This document shows positions 1 to 8,608 of a stretch of 64,000 nt of DNA, piece by piece; the stretch's first letter is position 1, and every line of letters begins with the position of its first letter. The notes beneath the pieces were generated by a model that ran no database searches, had not been told where the DNA came from, and saw only the letters and a program-made list of their open reading frames with translations. The DNA is from Clostridium_AD sp036569345 (GTDB lineage Bacteria; Bacillota; Clostridia; Clostridiales; Clostridiaceae): positions 1 through 64,000 of the forward strand of contig NZ_DATCQT010000067.1 of NCBI RefSeq assembly GCF_036569345.1. The letters are read 5' to 3'. Made by a program: the position numbers and the translations under genes.

Positions 1-46
1 GCAATAATTTAATTTGGAATCTATCTTCTCCTACAATAAATGGCAT
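1..46 (-). CDS. Start of an IS1182-like transposase (cut by window edge)
   Basis: An ATG at 46 opens a frame that runs off the left edge after 15 residues, MPFIVGEDRFQIKLL. An AAGGGG ribosome-binding site lies about 8 bases upstream. This start resembles IS1182-family transposases, which commonly begin with an (M)PFI-GEDR-Q-type sequence. Only 15 residues are visible, so the family call rests on recognition of this short motif; the catalytic DDE residues lie outside the window. Confidence 0.5.
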   Translation of the reverse strand, partial: MPFIVGEDRFQIKLL

Positions 47-135
47 CGTATCAACCCCTTACAGTATATATTCGACACCAATGAGCTAATTCCTTTTTGA
101 TTTAAAACTTACTGTATTAATTGTTAGACAGACTC
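1..135 (-). mobile_element. Left part of an insertion sequence abutting the intron
   Basis: The stretch between the transposase start and the intron's domain V matches neither intron nor polysaccharide genes. Its outer end probably lies near 130-136, where the expected 3' strand of domain V stops matching. The terminal inverted repeat and target duplication cannot be confirmed because the other end of the element is outside the window. Confidence 0.4.
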
Positions 136-2192
136 ACGTGCGGACCCCGCATACGGCTCCTGGCAAAACTTAAAATTATTTATTCATAATAATTTGACAA
201 GATACCGACCTGTATATCAGACAAATGAACAAGCTTTATTTCTTTGAACCATGTGTTAGGTAGAGCCATGTGTATCAATGTGAAATTTGAATTTCTCCAT
301 TTTACCATTGATATTTTCTTAAATTCACCTTTATACCCTCTTCGCCTAAGTGCTTTATGCAAAGATTTATAACCCTTCCACTCTTTCATTTTCTTCATTC
401 TTAGCCTTCTTTTAATCCAACTAAACAGTTCCTCAAAAAGTCCCTTACAGTTTGCAATTCTAAAATAATTTGCCCATCCTCTAATCACTGGGTTTAAATT
501 TCTAACTATTTGTTCTATATTCATCCCATGGTTTCTAGGCGTTAGCCTTCTGATTTTATTTTTGAATCCTTCAATTCTTTTAGGATGTATTGAAACCCAC
601 TTTCCTCTTATTATAAATCCAAGAAAAGCCACCCCTTTATTAACGTCAGCTATATGGGTCTTAGTTACATTTACCTTAAGTTTCAAGTATTTTTCTAATA
701 TATGAATTGCCATAGCTAGATATTTTCCTGCTAATAACCTTGATTTTGCAAAAATCAGTATATCATCTGCATATCTAACTATACGGATACCTTTTTCCAT
801 CATTGCTTTATCGAAATAATCTAAATATATATTCATTAGCAACGGTGAAATAACGGCGCCCTGCGGACAACCTATATCAGATTCATCAAAAATTCCATTT
901 TCCATAGTTCCAGCATTCAAGAACTTACCTATTAATTTTAAAATTTTACTGTCGCTCACTTTTTCATTTACTGATTTAATTATTATTTCATGGTCAAGTG
1001 TGTCAAAGCATTTGGATAAATCCATATCTACTACATGCTCTAATCCATATTTGTTCATGAATCTTTCAGCTTTTGCTACAGCTTTTTGACAAGACCTATT
1101 CGGTCTATAACCATAGCTTGAAGGATGAAATGTAGGTTCAAATATTGGTTCTAAAATATTCTTTAGTGCTTGTTGGACAACCCTATCTCTAACCGTAGGA
1201 ATACCTAACGGCCTTTTAGTGCCATCATCTTTATCAATATACACCCTACGTACTGAAAGTGGCCCATACGTTTCGGTTTTAAGTTCATGATTCAGCTTGA
1301 CTAGATTAGCTTCCATATTAGCTTCAAAAATTTCAATAGTCTCCCCATCTATACCAGGGGCTCCCTTATTGCTTTTGACCGCTTTGAAAGCCTTTGTTAA
1401 GTTATCAATTCTATACACTTTATCAATCAAGCTATACCACTTTTTCATCATAAACTCCTCTCGCTTTGCTATCTAAATTATTCCCTTATAAACCACAGTT
1501 TCTTCATTAGATTTGCTGACCTCTTTAGCCTTTCGGCAATATATCTAGCTTAGCCTAATTACTCTGTTTAGTACGGACTATGTTTCCAGTAGATTCGTCA
1601 TCACCAGTTACAAGTACCTCTTAGTATTTCAACTTCGATTATCTTTCCTAATAAGTTTATAGATTCACAATTTTGAGTCGCAAACTTTGTTTTGCCTTCC
1701 TCCCTTTGCAAGCATAGATACTTTTGGTAATCTATACCTCATTATGACTGCTATTATAATAGCTTCTGCACAATGTCCTCTTAGTTTTACCCTCCATACT
1801 GTTACCAGTTTTCATTGGCTAAAAGTTTATCACTACTATGGATTCATCTGCCACCTGCACTACATCGTATCTCCCTTGTGTTCCCACTTGTTTGAACTTA
1901 CCTATTAAAATAGGATAATACAGGCTTCTCCAGATAGGTTTGCCTGCCTAAATGCGAACGCATCCGTCTTAACTTATAAAGTTATCCAACTTTGGGGCTT
2001 TCCCATATTTTGCAGGGTTACCCACTCTATAAGCCATCTTCGGTTTACTTTCGTTATGTTCCACATTTCCCCTGCTGCTTCCTTCAGACCCTACCGTTAC
2101 CAGTAGCGCCCTTGCTCTCAGGTTGTCTTCCCGTTGGTTAGGTGACATAGGCTTCTTTCAGCCTATCGGCTCAGCGAACATGCTGGACGTAC
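136..2192 (-). mobile_element. Group II intron (class C-like), probably 3'-truncated
   Basis: Read on the minus strand, the element begins GTACGTCC at 2192, directly after the T-run of the exopolysaccharide operon terminator. It continues with about 740 bases of structured RNA, encodes a reverse transcriptase/maturase without an endonuclease domain, and reaches a recognisable 5' half of domain V (GAGCCGTATGCGGGG, about 150-170). Insertion behind a rho-independent terminator and an endonuclease-free RT of about 420 residues are known traits of group IIC introns. The 3' half of domain V should read close to ACGTACGGTTC but reads ACGTGAGTCTG, so the 3' end seems lost. Without domains V and VI the intron should not self-splice. 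Confidence 0.8.
180..1448 (-). CDS. ltrA: Group II intron reverse transcriptase/maturase
   Basis: This is the intron-encoded protein that helps splicing and copies the intron RNA into DNA at new sites. The N-terminal half is a reverse transcriptase with catalytic RYADDILIF (YADD at about residues 227-230), an aspartate in MDLSKCFD (about 143-150) and the CPQGAVISPLL block. A group II maturase domain with a basic WIKRRLRM stretch follows at about 300-400. The protein ends near 423 residues with no HNH endonuclease, as in class C introns. Two ATGs are adjacent at 1451 and 1448; the second is better spaced from AGGAG. The frame is intact although the intron RNA seems truncated, so the enzyme could still act in trans on related introns. 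Confidence 0.93.
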   Translation of the reverse strand: MKKWYSLIDKVYRIDNLTKAFKAVKSNKGAPGIDGETIEIFEANMEANLVKLNHELKTETYGPLSVRRVYIDKDDGTKRPLGIPTVRDRVVQQALKNILEPIFEPTFHPSSYGYRPNRSCQKAVAKAERFMNKYGLEHVVDMDLSKCFDTLDHEIIIKSVNEKVSDSKILKLIGKFLNAGTMENGIFDESDIGCPQGAVISPLLMNIYLDYFDKAMMEKGIRIVRYADDILIFAKSRLLAGKYLAMAIHILEKYLKLKVNVTKTHIADVNKGVAFLGFIIRGKWVSIHPKRIEGFKNKIRRLTPRNHGMNIEQIVRNLNPVIRGWANYFRIANCKGLFEELFSWIKRRLRMKKMKEWKGYKSLHKALRRRGYKGEFKKISMVKWRNSNFTLIHMALPNTWFKEIKLVHLSDIQVGILSNYYE

Positions 2193-2193
2193 A

Positions 2194-2225
2194 AAAAGAG
2201 ATAATCTTTTTAGATTATCTCTTTT
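2194..2225 (-). terminator. Terminator of the exopolysaccharide operon, target of the intron
   Basis: A 14-base inverted repeat (AAAAGAGATAATCT and its complement) with a 4-base loop is followed on the minus strand by a T-run. The stop codon of the polymerase gene lies at the stem-loop boundary, so one stem arm is also coding sequence. The intron starts immediately after the T-run. Confidence 0.88.
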
Positions 2226-3421
2226 CCTATGTGTAAATTGTTTTCTAACTCAATCCTATCTGGTGTCCATTGACTTAGAATTAATCCATATACAATCCAA
2301 TTTACTGGATTGGTAAAATAGCCTCCGTAAATCTGATATAAAAAGCTAAATAACAGAAGGTTTGCCAGTAACATATTCCTTTTGAAGAGGACATTGATTA
2401 ATAAAATCAAAAGTAATAAAACGGTGTATATTATTCCAAATATTCCGCTCTCTGCAATGAAATACGGATATGAGGCTGCTACTACTGCTGTCATTCCAGT
2501 TGCCTGAAAAACTTTTCTTGTATTATCTGTATTTAGGTTTCCAAGACCAACCCCAATACCGTTTGTAGCAGTTATTGCTGTAGCTGTGAATTTCTGAGTA
2601 ACAGTTACTCTGTAACTATTAGAAGAATCTTTTCCATTTAACGTATCAACAGTTCTCATATAAATTGACGATTTAGTAACGATAAACAATATTGTTACTA
2701 TCGTGAAAACTATTATTAATCCATATCCAACTAAAATATTTTTATACTTTAGTTTTGTGAGTATAATTACAAATGCTACGAATGTTACAGTTCCAGCAAG
2801 CATTATTGAAGATCCATAAGCCCCAGATAATGCCAATAGAATTAAACAATCTATCATATATATTATGTACTTAACCCTTTCTTTCCTAACCTTTTCCTTA
2901 ATAATTAAATACATTAATATAATAATTATAAAAGATAAGTGAAAACCTAGTTCGCTAGGTTCTATATAAAATAAATTTAGTCTTACAAGGCTATATTTAT
3001 TTATAGTATCATGGAGCCTCCATAAATATTCATTTGACTTAAATAAAAAAGCAATAGGTGTAAGAATTAGATATATCCTACAAATATAATCAACAAACTT
3101 TTTAACTTTAAAATAATTCATTTTACCCGATACTAAAATCATTAAAGAAACACAAATAGTAATTTTGGAAATATTAACGAGAAGCTTTTGCATTTCCAAA
3201 TCTTTTATAATCATTCCTTGAAGTATCCCATAACATACAATAGGTAACGCGCATATTATTAAGAGTGAAATGTCTCTTTTTCTTTTAAATAAAACGAAAA
3301 TGGTCCCAATTATACCTAACGCATAAAATAAGTCTAAATTGCCAGTTAAAGTTTTACTGACAAAAGGTAAATTGGCAAACATCTGGTGAAAGCAATACAA
3401 TAATGCCATTAATATTTCCAT
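2210..3421 (-). CDS. Wzy-type polysaccharide polymerase / O-antigen ligase-like protein
   Basis: This 403-residue integral membrane protein has about ten or eleven hydrophobic segments and a long polar loop near residues 250-320. In Wzx/Wzy systems a protein of this kind polymerises lipid-linked repeat units on the outer face of the membrane. Sequence conservation in the family is low, so the call rests on topology, the GIGVGLGN stretch in the large loop, and its place as last gene of a polysaccharide operon that also has a flippase, chain-length regulator and glycosyltransferases. A GGAG sits 11 bases before the ATG. The C-terminal codons form part of the terminator stem. Confidence 0.75.
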   Translation of the reverse strand: MEILMALLYCFHQMFANLPFVSKTLTGNLDLFYALGIIGTIFVLFKRKRDISLLIICALPIVCYGILQGMIIKDLEMQKLLVNISKITICVSLMILVSGKMNYFKVKKFVDYICRIYLILTPIAFLFKSNEYLWRLHDTINKYSLVRLNLFYIEPSELGFHLSFIIIILMYLIIKEKVRKERVKYIIYMIDCLILLALSGAYGSSIMLAGTVTFVAFVIILTKLKYKNILVGYGLIIVFTIVTILFIVTKSSIYMRTVDTLNGKDSSNSYRVTVTQKFTATAITATNGIGVGLGNLNTDNTRKVFQATGMTAVVAASYPYFIAESGIFGIIYTVLLLLILLINVLFKRNMLLANLLLFSFLYQIYGGYFTNPVNWIVYGLILSQWTPDRIELENNLHIGKEII

Positions 3422-3470
3422 TAAATTATTTCTCCATTTCTTTAAAATTTCACTATAAACAAATATTATC

Positions 3471-4862
3471 TTATCCTTTAATTAGATTCGTGTACAATTT
3501 CATTATATCCTCAGTATGTTTTCCCATTTGATAAATACTTGGTAACTCAATTATATTTTGATTAATATAAGATAATTTTTCTCTGTCTTTTATTATAGCT
3601 TGTAAGTCATCATATAATTCATCTTTACTTGCGTTGATTATGATTCCCGTCACTCCAGGATTTATCATATCCTTAAAACCTACAAGATCTGTTAAAATTA
3701 CAGGTACTCCATAAGAAAATGCCTCTAGGGCTATATACCCAAATGTCTCATACCAAATACTTGGCACTATTAATACATCTGTATTCTTAAATATATCCTC
3801 TAGTTCGCTATAATCATAAGTACCCTCTACATTTACTTTTCCCATAAACTTATCCGTATTTACATTTACATGTCTTCCATAAACATTCAATTTCCATCCA
3901 TCAATATTATGATTCAATAAATTTCCAAGTACATCTAGCAGAAAAAATAAGCCTTTATATTTTTCTATAGATCCAATATAAGTTATCTTTAGTGGTTCAT
4001 TACTATTGCTATGTTTTTTCACTCTATTATCCTTTATGTTTGAATGAGTGATATTTAATACTTTGCTATTTACATTGTCTATATATTTCTCATATGCAAA
4101 TTTAGATACCGTGCTATTATAATGAATGTAATCTATATTATTCAATATATCTATATAATATTTTCTTATATTAACATACCCACCCGAAGAAGGTTTAACA
4201 TTGTTATTTTTTTCTTGTATCTGTTCAACTTCAGATAGATTACGATTTTTCTTTATAATTAACATCTGCTTATAGGTTCTTAATTTTTTCAAAATTGAAC
4301 TATTTTTTAATTTCCTATAAGTCTTTGACTGCATTAAAATTACGAGCCATTTACTGTAACCATTTGTATTGCATTCAATACAGTTGTTCCCATTGTCATA
4401 ATTCTTACATATTGAGCCTTCCAAATCTATAAGATTGACTTTAGGGCATATTCCAAAATAGTCATGAGTTGTAAATATGGTTTTTATATTTAACTTTTTT
4501 GCAGCTGTTATAAGTTCTTTATTGAATCCCATAAAAGTGTGAATATGTATAATCTCTACATCTAGGTCTTTTAAAAATTTGATATAAATATTTACATCTA
4601 CATCTTTCAAATAGCCCTTTGGATTTGGTATTCCACTTAATAATGGAATAGATATAGGATTTAATACTTCATATACCGAAATCCCTTTAAAGGGTTTATT
4701 CTTAATAAGGCGCAATTTTGTATTCAGTGAAAAACTTCCTGGATATAAAAGTGAAACTTCGTCACCGTTTTTAACTTGGTTTAACATAAGATCTACAGAA
4801 TATTTAGTTAACCCTCCTGTCCTAAACGGAGGTAACCCGAGAGAATAATGCAATATTTTAAT
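3471..4862 (-). CDS. Glycosyltransferase family 4 (probable ATT start)
   Basis: A GT-B fold transferase that should add one sugar to the growing lipid-linked repeat unit at the cytoplasmic face. The N-terminal acceptor half carries PPFRTGGLTKYS near the start, and the C-terminal donor half has the E-x7-E signature in ETFGYIALEAF. The first conventional start would be TTG at 4853, but family members usually begin with MK(I/V)LH(Y/V)SLGLPP. Here codons ATT-AAA-ATA precede TTG-CAT-TAT in frame, and AAGGAGG lies 9 bases before the ATT at 4862, while it is 18 bases from the TTG. I therefore take ATT as the start, giving 463 residues. The middle region (about 170-230) is longer than in many GT4 enzymes. 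Confidence 0.85.
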   Translation of the reverse strand: MKILHYSLGLPPFRTGGLTKYSVDLMLNQVKNGDEVSLLYPGSFSLNTKLRLIKNKPFKGISVYEVLNPISIPLLSGIPNPKGYLKDVDVNIYIKFLKDLDVEIIHIHTFMGFNKELITAAKKLNIKTIFTTHDYFGICPKVNLIDLEGSICKNYDNGNNCIECNTNGYSKWLVILMQSKTYRKLKNSSILKKLRTYKQMLIIKKNRNLSEVEQIQEKNNNVKPSSGGYVNIRKYYIDILNNIDYIHYNSTVSKFAYEKYIDNVNSKVLNITHSNIKDNRVKKHSNSNEPLKITYIGSIEKYKGLFFLLDVLGNLLNHNIDGWKLNVYGRHVNVNTDKFMGKVNVEGTYDYSELEDIFKNTDVLIVPSIWYETFGYIALEAFSYGVPVILTDLVGFKDMINPGVTGIIINASKDELYDDLQAIIKDREKLSYINQNIIELPSIYQMGKHTEDIMKLYTNLIKG

Positions 4863-4880
4863 AAACCTGCACCTCCTTAA

Positions 4881-6032
4881 CTATAAAAACAGTTCTTCAT
4901 AATCATTAACAATCTTGTCCCAAGAATAAAAATCAGCAATAATATTTGTAGATATATTAGCTATCGCACCGATCTCATTTTCTTTTAATTTTTCAGTCTT
5001 ATTTATTAAAGCCAATAAATCACCATCTTGCTTACTAAAATACAAAGCTCCCTTTTTACCAACTTCCTCATTAAAGTTAACCCCTAAAAGCAAATTAATA
5101 TCGGTACTTGATAAGGCTTCAAGCAGTGAGGGATTTGTTCCTCCTACTGAATGTCCATGGATATACGCAAATGCATCTTCTCTTATTTTTTTTAGAAGTT
5201 CACTATCATATACAGTTCCTACAAATTTTATTCTTTTATCACTAGTAAAATTTGTTGCCTTAAGTAAACTATTATAAAATTTGTTTTTCTCCACATTTGT
5301 AATTATAACCAAATCTTTATCAACATCAGATTTCATAAATTCTCTTATCATAGTCTCGTAATTATTTTCAGGTACAAACCTACCAACTATTAGATAATAT
5401 TCTTTTTTTCTTACAGAAAATTTATTGAAAAAGTTTGTTACTACGACCTCATTGTCCATTAGCTTAGATCTATCAATTTCAGCTCCATAAGCTACAAAAG
5501 TAGTCTTTGGATTATATGAAGCATATTCTGTTTTTATATAATCCTCTATACCCCTTGAATCACATACAAGTAAATCTGAATGTTTAACCATCAATTTCTC
5601 AGATAATTTCCAATAAGCTCTTATTGGCATACTCCATTTGCTTCTTTTCCATTCATGTCCATCAGGATTTACATAAAGTTTTATTCCCAGTTCTTTTAAT
5701 TTTTTCGTGAAAAAACACATAAATGGACCGATACGACAAGCAAGAATAAGAATAATAGAATTTGATAATTTATGTTCTTCAATATACTTTATAGATTTGC
5801 TCAACGCTTGAATGTCATAGAGCACAGCTTTAGCACTGCCTATATCTTTAACTTTTACATTAAAGCATCTTGCCTTATTATAATAAAATTGATCATCCTT
5901 CACATTAAGGCAAGATACATGATACATGATATCTTTACTTTTTTTAAAGAGAGTCAACTTATCTACAAAAGTTTCAAACCCACCATAATTCGCTGGTATT
6001 CCTTTAGATCCTATAATGAATATATTTGCCAC
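4881..6032 (-). CDS. DUF1972-type rhamnosyltransferase (Cps2T-like)
   Basis: The N-terminus, IFIIGSKGIPANYGGFETFV, is the hallmark of the DUF1972 domain found in Cps2T, a beta-1,4-rhamnosyltransferase of pneumococcal capsule loci. A GT4-type nucleotide-sugar domain follows, with IVGRFVPENN and PSLLEALSS near residues 220-330. It probably transfers rhamnose from dTDP-rhamnose, which fits the rfbABC genes in the same operon, but the donor cannot be read from sequence. The start is GTG at 6032 with AGGGGTG 8 bases upstream. Length, 383 residues, is normal for the family. Confidence 0.85.
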   Translation of the reverse strand: MANIFIIGSKGIPANYGGFETFVDKLTLFKKSKDIMYHVSCLNVKDDQFYYNKARCFNVKVKDIGSAKAVLYDIQALSKSIKYIEEHKLSNSIILILACRIGPFMCFFTKKLKELGIKLYVNPDGHEWKRSKWSMPIRAYWKLSEKLMVKHSDLLVCDSRGIEDYIKTEYASYNPKTTFVAYGAEIDRSKLMDNEVVVTNFFNKFSVRKKEYYLIVGRFVPENNYETMIREFMKSDVDKDLVIITNVEKNKFYNSLLKATNFTSDKRIKFVGTVYDSELLKKIREDAFAYIHGHSVGGTNPSLLEALSSTDINLLLGVNFNEEVGKKGALYFSKQDGDLLALINKTEKLKENEIGAIANISTNIIADFYSWDKIVNDYEELFL

Positions 6033-6069
6033 TTGTTAACACCCCTATTTTTCTTACGTCAATTAATTG

Positions 6070-6699
6070 TTATTTTGTTCTATTCAAAAATATACCTATA
6101 ATATTAGCATTAGCTTTTCTCAAAATTTCTTTAGCTTTTAAAGCTGATTTTCTTTCTGTTTGTCCGTACTTAACCACAAGCACGCACCCATCAACATACT
6201 TTGATAAAGCCACAGCATCTGCGCCCTCTGTAAGTGGTGACGTATCCATAATTACATAATCAAAATCTTTTTTTAAGGATTGAATTAATTCATCAAATTT
6301 TGATGAGACAAAAAGTTCCGCATAGTTTAATGACAATGGACCTGAAGTTAGAATAGTTAAATTTTCTTGCTTTGTAGTATTAACTGCTGACTCCAAATTG
6401 ATATCTCCAGATAGAAAATTCACTAGACCTTTCTCATTAGGTAGTTTAAATATATTATGAATATTCGAATTTTTTTGATCACAATCAATAAGTATAGTTT
6501 TTTTACCACTCTTTGCAAGCACCAACGAAAGATATGCAGCTGTAGTAGACTTACCGACCTTTTTTTCTTCACTGGCTATCATGATAACTTTGCTTTCTTT
6601 CTCGGCGCATTGGAACTGTATATTTGCTTTTAATTCGTAAAATGCTTTTACATTAATTGAATCTAAATTTAGATACTCTGAATTTTTTATTTTTCCCAT
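6070..6699 (-). CDS. CpsD/CapB-type tyrosine-kinase-like ATPase
   Basis: This is the cytoplasmic ATPase partner of the Wzz-like membrane protein encoded next to it; together such pairs control polymer length and export. The Walker A region is SEEKKVGKST, the Walker A' block LIDCDQKNSN, and Walker B DYVIMDTSP. The classical form is SxxPxxGKST, so proline is missing here. The C-terminus ends IFLNRTK without the tyrosine cluster that CpsD kinases phosphorylate, so regulation may differ. I prefer the ATG at 6699 over 6720: the sequence GGAGAGG sits 8-9 bases before 6699, while the upstream ATG has no ribosome-binding site. Confidence 0.85.
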   Translation of the reverse strand: MGKIKNSEYLNLDSINVKAFYELKANIQFQCAEKESKVIMIASEEKKVGKSTTAAYLSLVLAKSGKKTILIDCDQKNSNIHNIFKLPNEKGLVNFLSGDINLESAVNTTKQENLTILTSGPLSLNYAELFVSSKFDELIQSLKKDFDYVIMDTSPLTEGADAVALSKYVDGCVLVVKYGQTERKSALKAKEILRKANANIIGIFLNRTK

Positions 6700-6737
6700 T
6701 TTAATTACCTCTCCAATCATTGTTAATTATCTATTCT

Positions 6738-7400
6738 TTAAATGTCCATTTTTCTTCTATTAGGCAAATTCCCGAGAACTGGGAGTCCCAAATATTTCTC
6801 TACATCATCTTTAGTCCTAATTTTCTCATCAAAGAAACCTATAAAGGTTACAATAAATATTGAAAGAAAAAGTCCAAGTAAAAATGCTAATACAACATTC
6901 ATAACTTTAAATTTACTATTTAAGAGATCAGTCTGAACCTCCATAATTTTAACGGTCTCTGTGGGATATATGCTCTTTACTTCTCTTGAAAATGCTGTGC
7001 AAACTGCATTAGCTATATCCAAGGATTGTTTTTGAGTGTCTCCACTAGTTGTAATTGTCAAAATCGGAGCATCAGCTGCTACAAGAATATTGTAGCTATT
7101 TTGAATTTTCAGGACAGGAACAGTGCCTTTTAATAAAATACTAGCATTCTTTGCAGTAGAGCTAGAGTTTGCAATCTGTTCGTATGTAGTAATAAACCCT
7201 TTCGCATTAATTATATCTGCTTGCCTGCCTATTATAAGACTTATTTTTGTTTGATAAGCTGGTTTTGAACCTTTCATTGAATAGTAACTAATAAAAGTTG
7301 CTGATAATGTTAATAACACAGTTATCAGTAATATAATCCATTTTCCTCTTTTAATAACATTTATAAACTCTTTATAGCCTACGGCATTTTCATTGTTCAT
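6738..7400 (-). CDS. Wzz/CpsC-type chain-length regulator
   Basis: A polysaccharide co-polymerase with two membrane segments (about residues 22-42 and 172-192 from this start) framing an extracytoplasmic loop, followed by a short cytoplasmic tail ending near KYLGLPVLGNLP, the usual Wzz C-terminal signature. In Gram-positive bacteria this protein (CpsC, CapA, YveK) activates the separate CpsD-like ATPase encoded just downstream. The ATG at 7400 has GGAGGT 8 bases upstream and gives the normal N-terminus; the longer frame from 7454 has none. The gene is 38 bases from the ATPase start. Confidence 0.88.
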   Translation of the reverse strand: MNNENAVGYKEFINVIKRGKWIILLITVLLTLSATFISYYSMKGSKPAYQTKISLIIGRQADIINAKGFITTYEQIANSSSTAKNASILLKGTVPVLKIQNSYNILVAADAPILTITTSGDTQKQSLDIANAVCTAFSREVKSIYPTETVKIMEVQTDLLNSKFKVMNVVLAFLLGLFLSIFIVTFIGFFDEKIRTKDDVEKYLGLPVLGNLPNRRKMDI

Positions 7401-7450
7401 TTTAATACCTCCATGGTAATTTTTATCATTATAATATTGTTTCACTAATT

Positions 7451-8506
7451 TCAAATTCTATAATCTTTTATATTGCTTTGTATTAATTTGATTCTTACTA
7501 AGAATATTATTAATACAATATTTTTTGATTTCATTAACTTAATAATTAACTTATTAAATTTTCCATTCACATTAGAATTATTTAAATTTTTTATAACATC
7601 TTCATCAGTTATTAAGTCCGTTATTTTATGGAATTTACTTTTAAAATCTAATTTATTTTTCGGATAAACTATCCCATAGAAATATTCAATTATACGATAA
7701 ATAAAATGAGTCGATTGATATTCTATAGCTTCCTTGTTATATTTATCCCACTGTTTTAGCTTATTTATAACCATGTTATTTTCTTCTAAAACGATATTTA
7801 AATAGTTTTCTGAATACTTTAACCATACTGGATTAAAATTCTCAATTCTGTATTTGTATAAAACTCTGCTAACAACTATACATTTGTCTATATGTTCATA
7901 ATAATTAGCATTATATATTGTATCTTCACCACGTTTATAATTCTCAAATTTCAAATTATATTTCTTTATGATTTCTGATTTGTAAATCTTATTCCATAGA
8001 GTATCCCCAATTTCTTCTTCTCTCAAATTGATATAATTTTCTAAAATTTCATTTTTAGACATAAAAAAATGTTCTTTTGGTAACACCTTAGCTGTTCTTA
8101 TAGTTTTTCCGTTTTTGTTTACAGTAACATTAATTTGACCCGATATAACTAAATCTACATCATTATTATTGATCTTTTCATACATTTCTTTTAGTAAGTT
8201 GGGTTCATACCAATCATCACAATCAAAAAATATAATGTATTTGCCTGTAGATTCATCTATCGCTCTATTTCTAGCTGCCCAAGTTCCTTCATTCTTTTTA
8301 CTAATTAATTTTATTCTTTTATCTTTTTCAGCATATTCACTACACATTTTTTTACTATTATCAGTAGATCCATCATCTATTATTATTAATTCAAAGTTTT
8401 CAAATGTTTGGTTTAAAATCATTTCTATACATTCGTTTATGTATTTTTCTCCATTATAAATGGGAACTATAATACTTATCTGAGATAAAATCTCTGACTG
8501 AGGCAT
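7451..8506 (-). CDS. Glycosyltransferase family 2
   Basis: A GT-A fold transferase. The nucleotide-sugar domain opens with ISIIVPIYNGEKYI, then IIIDDGSTDNS, and the metal-binding DxD-type motif FFDCDDWYE. A C-terminal extension of about 200 residues, rich in lysine, tyrosine and isoleucine, has no motif I recognise. It likely adds one residue of the repeat unit. The ATG at 8506 has AAGGAG 9 bases upstream; the open frame continues upstream into a tandem repeat and is not coding there. The donor sugar is unknown. Confidence 0.85.
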   Translation of the reverse strand: MPQSEILSQISIIVPIYNGEKYINECIEMILNQTFENFELIIIDDGSTDNSKKMCSEYAEKDKRIKLISKKNEGTWAARNRAIDESTGKYIIFFDCDDWYEPNLLKEMYEKINNNDVDLVISGQINVTVNKNGKTIRTAKVLPKEHFFMSKNEILENYINLREEEIGDTLWNKIYKSEIIKKYNLKFENYKRGEDTIYNANYYEHIDKCIVVSRVLYKYRIENFNPVWLKYSENYLNIVLEENNMVINKLKQWDKYNKEAIEYQSTHFIYRIIEYFYGIVYPKNKLDFKSKFHKITDLITDEDVIKNLNNSNVNGKFNKLIIKLMKSKNIVLIIFLVRIKLIQSNIKDYRI

Positions 8507-8533
8507 AATAACACTCCTTAATAACCACATTTG

Positions 8534-8593
8534 CTGGTTCATCACTTTCGGTGCTGTTCATCACCTTATGGTGCTGTTCATCACCTTATGGTG
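8534..8593. repeat. Three tandem 20-bp units, each with a small palindrome
   Basis: Units at 8534-8553, 8554-8573 and 8574-8593 follow one another without a gap. The second and third are identical (CTGTTCATCACCTTATGGTG); the first differs at a few positions. Each unit holds CACC-TTAT-GGTG, which can form a short hairpin. They sit between two GT2 genes of the same operon. Confidence 0.85.
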
Positions 8594-8608
8594 TTGTTAT
8601 TTTTTTAA

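Noticed and set aside
1687..1908. Open frame of 73 codons on the plus strand inside the intron
   Set aside because: It lies in the structured RNA of the intron on the opposite strand, has no ribosome-binding site and no protein-like composition.
8534..8593. CRISPR array
   Set aside because: The 20-bp units follow each other without spacers and there are only three.
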